Origin: an uncultured Marvinbryantia sp. | Lineage (GTDB): Bacteria; Bacillota; Clostridia; Lachnospirales; Lachnospiraceae | Direction: 5' to 3' | Length of the DNA: 64,000 nucleotides | NCBI GenBank assembly: GCA_934373455.1 | Contig: CAKRON010000001.1 | Span: 65,671-129,670, forward strand | Part shown: in pieces, positions 25,736 to 34,007 of the stretch | How the letters are laid out: each line of letters opens with the position of its first letter | How positions within the stretch are numbered: the first letter of the stretch is position 1 | Position numbers and translations under genes: made by a program | The notes under the pieces: model-generated | The model's database searches: none | What the model saw: the letters and a program-made list of their open reading frames with translations, nothing else | Told to the model about the DNA's origin: nothing

Positions 25736-27712
25736 TCAATTTAGATCACTCACATACTGCATGCCGGCTATATTTTCGTCCTCATAAAGTACCTGATATA
25801 ATCCGACTTTTATTTGCTCACTGCTATTCATAACTTTTGGAAGTGCATCTGTCAGATACTCATCCACGCGATAAATCCACAGATACGTATAACCACCTGC
25901 ACTCAAAATAGCCGGTAAATGATTTAAAGTAGGATACGTTTCGTCTTCCAGCCATATATTACAGCCGTTTTCAAAAAAACGCCACGGTGTATTAGTGTAG
26001 TTATTTACCTGTATATCCAGATAATATAACACCGGTGATGTAACATATTCTGATTCAGACATTATTTTATCTTCCTCTGTCTGGTCAATAAAATATACCT
26101 TATCCCCTTCCCGAAGAATGGATGTTATCTTTTCATACTGCCTTCTTGTTTCTGTGATGTCCTCATAGCCTGTCACTTTTTCCTTCTGAAATGCAGTTAC
26201 ATTCGGTATAAAATTCTGATTCAGTCCAAGTCCGAAACCGGCTGTCAAAAAACACAGCAAATATTTCTGACGTTTTTCCAAAAGAGCAGGCGCCTTTCTG
26301 TTATGCAGATGCAGACTCATAATAATCAAAAACCAAAACATCGCACAGGTTGAAAAATATCTTGAACATCCTCTTGCCGTTATGCTCAGATTATAGGTAA
26401 ACATAAAAACAAACGAAAAATACAATATCACACAATAGCTCAAAGCCATCAGGATCATATAATTTCGATAAAATACTACCTCTGTTTCTTTCTCATTCCA
26501 TTTCCCATACAGAAATAACAGAATCAGTAACCCAATCATAACCGGTATAAATGGCAGCTTCAGATTTGATTTCACCGCCATGGGATGACTGACTGCCCGG
26601 ATCAAAAAAGTAACTGCTGTTTTCTTAACCTTTTCTCCAGATACGGAATTAAATGCCAGCTTCTGTGACATTCCCTGGGGAAGTTCTCTGTCTCCCAGCA
26701 GATAAATGGTTTCCTCTGTTTCCTGCCCATTTACCACCATCGTCTTTTGCTGTGTGTGAAGTTGTCCTGTTGCAGCTATAAGACCTGCACTTGCCAATAA
26801 CATACACACTGTCAGAAGCACTGTTATTTTGTTTATTTTTTTAACTGCACCTTTTTGATACAGATACCTTTTTTCAATTAAAAAATGGTGGACTGCCATA
26901 AATCCAGTCATATAAAGTGCCATCAAAAGACCGGATGACATTTTTGTAAAATGCAGCACCAGTACCGCAGCTGGAATCAGAATTAAATTCTTTTTCTCTT
27001 TTTCCCGACTCAGCCACCATCCGGCCATTCCTCCAGACCACCCGATCACTGGCAGGTCAACATATAAATTTTTGGCAGCATACAGATACATCGAAAAACA
27101 TGCAAGATATACAATCATGGTATAAAAAAGAATTTTCTTCCATTCTTCTTTTCTTGCTCCTGCAAATGGAAGGAGTATGCCTGTAAATGTCAGTAATCCG
27201 GATGCCACATACATATTGCCTTCATTATAGCCTCCCAGAAGCTGGAAAAACGTAATAAAAAGACTGGACGCAATATACTTCTGACTACTCCCGGTGATAA
27301 AATCTGTTCCCATCGGAAGCCGGTCCTTCTGCTGCATATATCGAACCAATGCAGCCCATAAATGCCATTCATCTATATGCTGGATCATATCGTTATGATA
27401 AATGACAAGCCACAGTACAAACAATCCTGCCAACACCAGCCATACCGGCCAGCCGGGAAGTATCTGTTTTCCTGGTGTACGCCTTTTGAGACGTATTACC
27501 AGATACACCATTCCAATGCCGGCCATCAGATACAGGCACCACATTCCGTAACGAAATGTGCCTGCAAAATATGCACTCAGAAACAAAACCAGTATTATGG
27601 ATGCCGCTGAAAGAAGCATTCCTTCTCCCATGTTCACGTGAAGGATTCCCATGTAAACCAGCGCAATACCCGTCATAATCACAAATCCAGCCAGCATCAT
27701 TATGTTTGCCAC
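25736..27712 (-). CDS. Polytopic membrane protein, candidate GT-C-type glycosyltransferase
   Basis: The 658-residue protein has roughly 12 or more membrane helices and a C-terminal soluble domain after about residue 490. I do not recognise a named family. An acidic pair just after an early helix (HNDMIQHIDEWHLWAALVRY, near 105-125) resembles the metal-binding D/E loop of GT-C enzymes that use lipid-linked sugars outside the membrane. It ends the surface-polymer operon, 13 nt behind the CDP-glycerol phosphotransferase gene. A role in decorating the polymer is inferred. It could also be a polymerase or ligase. Confidence 0.6.
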   Translation of the reverse strand: MANIMMLAGFVIMTGIALVYMGILHVNMGEGMLLSAASIILVLFLSAYFAGTFRYGMWCLYLMAGIGMVYLVIRLKRRTPGKQILPGWPVWLVLAGLFVLWLVIYHNDMIQHIDEWHLWAALVRYMQQKDRLPMGTDFITGSSQKYIASSLFITFFQLLGGYNEGNMYVASGLLTFTGILLPFAGARKEEWKKILFYTMIVYLACFSMYLYAAKNLYVDLPVIGWSGGMAGWWLSREKEKKNLILIPAAVLVLHFTKMSSGLLMALYMTGFMAVHHFLIEKRYLYQKGAVKKINKITVLLTVCMLLASAGLIAATGQLHTQQKTMVVNGQETEETIYLLGDRELPQGMSQKLAFNSVSGEKVKKTAVTFLIRAVSHPMAVKSNLKLPFIPVMIGLLILLFLYGKWNEKETEVVFYRNYMILMALSYCVILYFSFVFMFTYNLSITARGCSRYFSTCAMFWFLIIMSLHLHNRKAPALLEKRQKYLLCFLTAGFGLGLNQNFIPNVTAFQKEKVTGYEDITETRRQYEKITSILREGDKVYFIDQTEEDKIMSESEYVTSPVLYYLDIQVNNYTNTPWRFFENGCNIWLEDETYPTLNHLPAILSAGGYTYLWIYRVDEYLTDALPKVMNSSEQIKVGLYQVLYEDENIAGMQYVSDLN

Positions 27713-27725
27713 TTTGTCTTCCTCT

Positions 27726-29504
27726 TTACTGTTTTAATAATTTCCTTACCAGTTCTGCCACTCGCTGAGAAGCTTTTCCATCCTGTATATCAAAGTTTAA
27801 CTTACAGAATTCTCTGACTTTTTCCTGCTCAAAATCCTGCTCTTTGATCGCCATCAGCAGTTCATTCTGAGTCGTTACAATTTTGCCGGGCACAAACTTC
27901 TCATAATCCGAATAGAAATCTCTCGTAGCAATATATTCCTGCAAATCATATGCGTAAAACAGCATCGGAATATCTAAAATAGATGCTTCATAAACAACCG
28001 ATGAATAGTCTGTAATCAGCAGATCCGTGATCATCAATAAATCATTAATCTCTGATTTATCTGAGAAATCAAAAATACGGTGCTGATATTCTTCTGCGAT
28101 CTCACTCTTCTGCTTCACAAATGGATGATGCTTGATCAACAATACATACTCTTCTGGAAGATTCTCTATCAGTTCATTCGGATTAAATCTTTTCTTCTCA
28201 TAGTATGCACTGTTTTTCCCATTTCCACGAAATGTTGGTGCAAAAAGGATAACTTTCTTTCCCTTCAGATCCGGATACTCTGTATATAATCTTTCTCGTA
28301 TCTGCTTCCTGTATGCTTCCTGGAAAAATACATCGGTTCTCGGAACACCGTAAGGCAGAACCTTCTTCTCAGCAATTCCAAATCCTTCTGCATAATACTT
28401 TGCAATGGCACTGGAAGAAACGACTGCATAATCATAGCAACGATGCGCTGTCACCGACTGTTTCGGTCCTCCGCTTTTTCCGATTCTTGAAAATCCAAAT
28501 GTTTTAAACGCACCACATGCATGCCATAACTGAATGATTTTTGTTTTTTTAGAAACCTGAACCATCTCAAGAAACGGTACGTAATCATCTATCAGAATTA
28601 CTTTTGCTTTTGCCATTTTCCACACAAGTGAAATCTGACTTCCAAAGCCTGCTTCTCCTATGTTACTGGACCATAGCCAATAATCTCTCTTTATGCTTTC
28701 GTCTTCTTTCAGATATTTTTCCACATACTCAAAATTTCCGGTGAGGTCATTTCTTCGGACTGAAAGAAAAAGTACGCCCTTTTTATTTGGATGAAATGCA
28801 CTGCAAAGATCATATAACAGCTTCGCAGTATTTCTCTTTAAAGCTCTCAGCCCTTTTTCATTTCTTCCAAATTCCAGATATCTTTTTGCTGTATACGAAA
28901 TAAACTGTTTTCTCTTAGTCCCAATGATACCGACATCTTTCGGTTCTGTATGCAAATACAGAATTGCCAGTGTATCCAGCGCAAACCATGGGAGCAGTAC
29001 CAGTCCTATCAGAAAATTCCCACCGCGAAGCAATACTGCAAGTACCGTCTGCAGCCGATTTGGCTCCTTCTCCAATCTGCAGTCACATATTACCGGAAGC
29101 TTGATTTGAATTTCTCGCTCTCTTACATCAAATACTTTTTTATCTAATGCTTCTGGAAACTCAACTTCCAATGGCACATCATTATATCCTACATTGTCAT
29201 AAGAAATATCCATTTGCAGGCTGCATGTCTGCCACCTGGAATCCCAGAAGATATACTTTGCCTGATATACATAAGTGGCATATGCTACGGCCTTTCCACC
29301 CTCTTCTTCTACAAACATATTTACAGAAAGCTGATATCTTCTCTGATCCTCTTCGTTTTGAAACTTCAATTCTATACGAGGTGCATGCATATTCTTTCGA
29401 TATTCCGGCACATACACCGCTACAGATATTTTCAGTTCCTGCTTCTCCGTAATACTTAGTTCTTTTACTACAGTTCTGATACCCATAATCCCCTGTATCT
29501 CCAA
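27726..29504 (-). CDS. CDP-glycerol glycerophosphotransferase family protein (TagF/TagB-like)
   Basis: The 592-residue protein has an N-terminal domain of about 160 residues of beta-rich type, a short hydrophobic stretch near 165-190 that may hold it at the membrane, and a C-terminal Glyphos_transf domain. The signature WHACGAFKTFGFSRIG, GVPRTDVFF, LIKHHPFV and LLITDYSSVVYEAS motifs are all present. Such enzymes move glycerol phosphate, or ribitol phosphate, from the CDP donor onto a teichoic-type chain at the inner membrane face. It is 51 nt behind the LTA-synthase-like gene. Confidence 0.88.
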   Translation of the reverse strand: MEIQGIMGIRTVVKELSITEKQELKISVAVYVPEYRKNMHAPRIELKFQNEEDQRRYQLSVNMFVEEEGGKAVAYATYVYQAKYIFWDSRWQTCSLQMDISYDNVGYNDVPLEVEFPEALDKKVFDVREREIQIKLPVICDCRLEKEPNRLQTVLAVLLRGGNFLIGLVLLPWFALDTLAILYLHTEPKDVGIIGTKRKQFISYTAKRYLEFGRNEKGLRALKRNTAKLLYDLCSAFHPNKKGVLFLSVRRNDLTGNFEYVEKYLKEDESIKRDYWLWSSNIGEAGFGSQISLVWKMAKAKVILIDDYVPFLEMVQVSKKTKIIQLWHACGAFKTFGFSRIGKSGGPKQSVTAHRCYDYAVVSSSAIAKYYAEGFGIAEKKVLPYGVPRTDVFFQEAYRKQIRERLYTEYPDLKGKKVILFAPTFRGNGKNSAYYEKKRFNPNELIENLPEEYVLLIKHHPFVKQKSEIAEEYQHRIFDFSDKSEINDLLMITDLLITDYSSVVYEASILDIPMLFYAYDLQEYIATRDFYSDYEKFVPGKIVTTQNELLMAIKEQDFEQEKVREFCKLNFDIQDGKASQRVAELVRKLLKQ

Positions 29505-29555
29505 TCATCTAATACTTTATTATACTGTATTTCTTTCTGTCCGTTCAACTATTTT

Positions 29556-32219
29556 TTATTGATTCGCTGCCAGGAGCCATTTTTTTCCAAACATCAAATC
29601 ATACTGAATAAAGCGGTATGTTTCCAGATTTTCTTCTGCTTCACTGGAAATAAATTCTTTCTGAATAACCGGATACTGATCTCTCAGAGAATAAATGTAA
29701 TCCCAGTAACTGCTGTGTTCTACTTCTGCATCAATCAGCATCTGCGGTCCCAGGTAATTTGGTGTCATATATTCCGGAAAATTAATTTCTTTATAGTTGC
29801 TATATCCAATCAACACTGTTCCATATTTATTTACCGGATCATCTACATAATTCAGTTTCGCATACATCGGAAGTGGCGGAAGGTGATCACCGAATACATA
29901 CAATATGGTAGGCTCCTCGCACTGATCCACGTAATCAATCAACATGCGGATCATTTCATCTGACTCCTGATAAGCTGCCGCTGTCTGCTCTAGGATATGT
30001 TTGTCACTGTCTGTCAATCCGTCTCCCTCGACCGTGATATCTGTACTGTCATAATGATCTGCACTGGTATAATGGGCTGCAATGCTCACCCCAAATAAAA
30101 ATACCGGTGTATCTTCTGACTCTACAATATCAATCGCTTTTTCTGCAAATGGAATATCCCTGCAGAAGCCGCCTCCCGTCAGTTCATCTTCCGTCAATGA
30201 CATATCTGCAATTGTATACATTTTGTCAAATTCCATTTTTTCATATGCCTTTTCGCGGGCATAAAAATCTCCGGTATTTGGATGAAACGCATAGGTTTTA
30301 TAACCATTTTCATTCAATTCACTTGCCACAGAATGCACAGGTTCATTTGTAAAATAGGTCGTATACGGCATGGTTCCTTCCCTGTAGAAGTACAGACTGT
30401 GACCGGTCAGTGCTTCATATTCCACTGCTGCAGTATAGCCACCAAATCTTGGGGAAATTAACGTACTCTTCATATACTGATGAACCGTAGGCTCTATTTC
30501 CTGATTAAAAGTCAATGCATCGATATTTTCTATATCAAACATAGACTCTGCCATAACACAGATAATGTTCGGTTTGGTATCAGAAACTGTGGATACTTCC
30601 AGATTATCAAACTCTCGTTTCAGTTCCTCTGCATGCTCCTGTGTATAATCTTCCGGTTTCTTAACAGCAAGATCCTTGATATGTACGATATTATACATAT
30701 TATACAGATATGTTCCGCTTGTCTGTTCACCCACATATTCTGTTACGTACCATTTATAGCCTATATTGTACTCGTCCATGTATCTCTTTTCCTGAAGATC
30801 CATAGTCGTGCATATCACAATCACACAAGTGACCACACCCGCTGCCACATGAATATGCGGTTTCAGATACCGGAGAATCGGATGTCTGAATTTTACAATT
30901 AATATAATCAGTAGAATCACTCCCGCAATCAATGCAATCTGGACTTTTTTATTAAGAATACTTCCCGCAATTCTCATCATATCTGGAATCTGTTTAAAAT
31001 CCATCGGTGTCAGAAGCGTGTCATGATAACTGATCTTGATATAATTTCCGATTAACAGAACCAGAGATATCAGCGTAAAAATAGTATTGGAAATACCATT
31101 TCCAACCAGAAAATAAAGCGCAAGTATAAACAGATACATCCAGAAAATATTCAGGAACCCGATCTGTAAAGCACTGTTTCGAACAGCAGTCATTATATGG
31201 CAGCTTCCATTCAACAGCGTATTTTTCATAAAACGAAAAAGAATGTATACAAATACTACTTTTAGATAAAGACTGCTGATCTGTAATATATTAATTTTCA
31301 CTTTACCGACCAGGTTTTCTATTTCTTCTTCGCTCTTCATAAGACCTATCAGTAATAAAGCCAAAAGTCCCTGCTGCATAAGATATGCTGCAAAAAATAT
31401 CTCTTCTGTCTCAGGTGTCTGCGAAGTCATGTATATATAGATTACCAACAAACTCAGACAAACATATGCTGCCGGCTTTTTCTCTGTCTTCCATGAAATT
31501 CCAAGTTTTCCGGCTGCCCAGAATAACGCCAGAAAACCGGCTGTCGCAATTATCCAGTGCAGATAGACTGCAAGAAAATATTCTGCCAAAATACCGATCG
31601 CAAGAGCAATGCCTGCATAGTTTGACCATTTTGTCTTTATCTTTCTTCTGGCAGCTGCCATATATAATCCCAATGCGCCATATGCCAATATGATACAGCA
31701 AAGGGTGACGCGAACAGCTTCTATCAGAAAACTCAGCACATTCCATGTTTTGAAAGCATTTTTATTAAGTCCGATGTAATTGTATTCATTACTTGTCGTC
31801 TTACTGACCTCTATAGAATCTTCCTGCACCGTTACATTTGAATCTTCCGTCAGGGATGTTTTCATATCCTCCGCAGAAATTTCTTTGATCGAAAATATTC
31901 CGGCTTTTATTTCTGCCGACAGAATTTGTGCACTGTCTCCCGTCTCTCTTACCGGCATAAAACGTATCTTTTTTATGCTCCTGTAATTTTTTAATGGGAA
32001 CGTAACCGTATCCCCTTCCACCTCTTTATAAGATGATCTGCTCTCCGAAAAGCCTTGTCCATAATCCCAGTACAAGGTTGCTTTTTTTCCGGAAAGAGCA
32101 TCTGTATTGTATCTGAACTCTATTGTACAGTCCACATTCCAAAACGATATCAACAGCAGCAATAACAATACCACTGCCAGTATGGAATGTAAAAACTTAT
32201 TCGTATATTTTTTTATCAT
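29556..32219 (-). CDS. LTA synthase-like phosphoglycerol transferase (sulfatase fold)
   Basis: From ATG 32219, with GAGGAG 6 nt upstream, the protein has 887 residues. An open extension to 32261 lacks a binding site. After one N-terminal helix there is an outside domain of about 130 residues, then about nine helices, then an extracellular sulfatase domain with the metal-site strand IICVMAESMFD, a candidate nucleophile Thr in GGYTAAVEYEALTGHS and the metal motif VFGDHLPP. The family takes phosphoglycerol from phosphatidylglycerol for LTA or for glycan decoration. At about 890 residues it is longer than classic LtaS (about 650). Its place in the glycan locus suggests it decorates the locus polymer. 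Confidence 0.85.
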   Translation of the reverse strand: MIKKYTNKFLHSILAVVLLLLLLISFWNVDCTIEFRYNTDALSGKKATLYWDYGQGFSESRSSYKEVEGDTVTFPLKNYRSIKKIRFMPVRETGDSAQILSAEIKAGIFSIKEISAEDMKTSLTEDSNVTVQEDSIEVSKTTSNEYNYIGLNKNAFKTWNVLSFLIEAVRVTLCCIILAYGALGLYMAAARRKIKTKWSNYAGIALAIGILAEYFLAVYLHWIIATAGFLALFWAAGKLGISWKTEKKPAAYVCLSLLVIYIYMTSQTPETEEIFFAAYLMQQGLLALLLIGLMKSEEEIENLVGKVKINILQISSLYLKVVFVYILFRFMKNTLLNGSCHIMTAVRNSALQIGFLNIFWMYLFILALYFLVGNGISNTIFTLISLVLLIGNYIKISYHDTLLTPMDFKQIPDMMRIAGSILNKKVQIALIAGVILLIILIVKFRHPILRYLKPHIHVAAGVVTCVIVICTTMDLQEKRYMDEYNIGYKWYVTEYVGEQTSGTYLYNMYNIVHIKDLAVKKPEDYTQEHAEELKREFDNLEVSTVSDTKPNIICVMAESMFDIENIDALTFNQEIEPTVHQYMKSTLISPRFGGYTAAVEYEALTGHSLYFYREGTMPYTTYFTNEPVHSVASELNENGYKTYAFHPNTGDFYAREKAYEKMEFDKMYTIADMSLTEDELTGGGFCRDIPFAEKAIDIVESEDTPVFLFGVSIAAHYTSADHYDSTDITVEGDGLTDSDKHILEQTAAAYQESDEMIRMLIDYVDQCEEPTILYVFGDHLPPLPMYAKLNYVDDPVNKYGTVLIGYSNYKEINFPEYMTPNYLGPQMLIDAEVEHSSYWDYIYSLRDQYPVIQKEFISSEAEENLETYRFIQYDLMFGKKWLLAANQ

Positions 32220-32270
32220 AATTTCTCCTCTTTTGCCTGATTTCAGATTCTGCCTCATCAATATTTAAGA

Positions 32271-34007
32271 CTAGCTCTTTTCGCCCCATATCTTCCCGGC
32301 TTTTCTCAGCGGTTCTGTGATCTTCCAGGATTTGGAATTATATATGTCATGTATCCTTTTTTCCAGTTCTTCTTCTCTGTTCTTTAAAGACTGAATCTGT
32401 ATTTCAAGAGACTCTTTTGATTTTCTAAGTATCTCCGCTTCTTCTCTACATATTGCTGCTTCTGTTTTCAAATCTTTTATCTCTGTTTCATAATCCAGAA
32501 TTTTTTCTTCTTTTTCTTTTATCACACCGTGCAGGTACATGCCGTCCCGGTATGCCTCATCTCCCTGTTTTCTCATATCGTTCTTTAACTGCATATACAT
32601 ATTATTTAATTGCACCAGCCGTTGCTGCTGATACAACGTGACATCACTTGCCATCCCTGTGGTATATGCAAAATCATATTCTTTTTCATCTGTCAGCTTT
32701 TCAAGATTCTCCAAAAATGCTTCTTCAAATATTTCTCTTGTGAAGTGACCTTCAAAAATGCTCCTTGCATGCTTTCCGATCTGCTCACGCTCTTCTTTTG
32801 ACAATCTGCTCACATAACAGATCTGTTCTTTTAATTCCATGACATTTTCATTTTGGAACACAAAACCATTCTGCCCTTTTTCTATATAACCTGCAGTCCC
32901 GGTATGGTCAGAACAAATCACTGTTTTTTCAAGCGCAAATCCTTCTGTTGCCACCACCGGCATAGCATCATCCCGGGAAGGACATATCACACAATCTGCC
33001 GACTTCATCATCTCCAGCAGGGCTTCATGATCCATCTCATTTCTATATTCAACAGATGTATTTATTTGGGCTGCTCTGCAAAGCTGTTCATATACCGGAC
33101 TATCCAGTTCTTTTCCAACAAACGTAAATTGACATTTCTCACCAGTCTCTTCATCCAACTCCTGAATTGCCTGTATCAATACATCCTGACCTTTTCTCTC
33201 AGATATGGTTCCAACCGTCAGAAATTTTATCTTTTCATGATCTGTCTGTATCTCTGCCTGACATATATCATCAATGCCATATGGCATAATATTACTGTTT
33301 TCATAACAAAATCCACTGTTTGAAAATGCTTTTTGCGAATACTCAGACACAAAAAATACGTGAATCTGTTTACTTAATGATTGCGGAAGATTTTCTTTTA
33401 CCTGATCCAGAACCATCTTTCCTTCATGTATCCACCAGAAAATCGGCAGATTGCACCCAATAAATTTTTTGATTACCGGATATGTCACAACGGTATTGCA
33501 GAAAAGCAGATCTGTTCCACTTATCATAGCCTCAAATATTTCTCCAAATCTACAACACTCTGGATTTTCAGACGCCTTATCCAGCCATCTTATATATTCT
33601 CCGATCATTACCGGCAGTCCTGCCTGCAAAAAATCATCCCTCATGACACCATCTTCCGGAGAAAACAAGAGAACAAAATAGCCAGCTCTTTTCATAAGTC
33701 GAACGGCATCCAGGAGCACCAAAGGTGCTCCTGTTCTTGATAATTCATGTGTAACTACTGCAATCATGCCTTTATACTTCATTTCCGCTGCAAAATTTTC
33801 CGGCCAGAAAAATTTCATTTTTAGCGTACTATCTAAAGCAGGAATACTTTGCGTCAATTCCAGCTCTTCATCATTCATTTTTGAATAACTGATGCATTGC
33901 TGATGCATCCAATTTACAAAATCCGTTTTTATTTTTTCTAAATCATTCTGCCGAAATGCAGCATTCATTGCTTCACGTACAGCAAAAAAATCATTTATAT
34001 AGTTCAT
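32271..34007 (-). CDS. Glycosyltransferase family 4 protein with C-terminal coiled coil
   Basis: The 578-residue protein has a GT-B fold: an N-terminal HELSRTGAPLVLLDAVRLM strand-helix, TVGTISERKGQDVLIQAI for the nucleotide-sugar side, and the EX7E-like region CPSRDDAMPVVATEGFALEK. After residue 490 a coiled coil runs to a tail SKSWKITEPLRKAGK, a motif shared by many surface-glycan glycosyltransferases. It overlaps the next upstream gene by 4 nt. Donor and acceptor are unknown. Confidence 0.88.
   Translation of the reverse strand: MNYINDFFAVREAMNAAFRQNDLEKIKTDFVNWMHQQCISYSKMNDEELELTQSIPALDSTLKMKFFWPENFAAEMKYKGMIAVVTHELSRTGAPLVLLDAVRLMKRAGYFVLLFSPEDGVMRDDFLQAGLPVMIGEYIRWLDKASENPECCRFGEIFEAMISGTDLLFCNTVVTYPVIKKFIGCNLPIFWWIHEGKMVLDQVKENLPQSLSKQIHVFFVSEYSQKAFSNSGFCYENSNIMPYGIDDICQAEIQTDHEKIKFLTVGTISERKGQDVLIQAIQELDEETGEKCQFTFVGKELDSPVYEQLCRAAQINTSVEYRNEMDHEALLEMMKSADCVICPSRDDAMPVVATEGFALEKTVICSDHTGTAGYIEKGQNGFVFQNENVMELKEQICYVSRLSKEEREQIGKHARSIFEGHFTREIFEEAFLENLEKLTDEKEYDFAYTTGMASDVTLYQQQRLVQLNNMYMQLKNDMRKQGDEAYRDGMYLHGVIKEKEEKILDYETEIKDLKTEAAICREEAEILRKSKESLEIQIQSLKNREEELEKRIHDIYNSKSWKITEPLRKAGKIWGEKS

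Noticed and set aside
31411-31746. 111-codon minus-strand ORF in another frame of the LTA-synthase-like gene
   Set aside because: Same-strand out-of-frame reading of hydrophobic helices, with no binding site and no recognisable domain.
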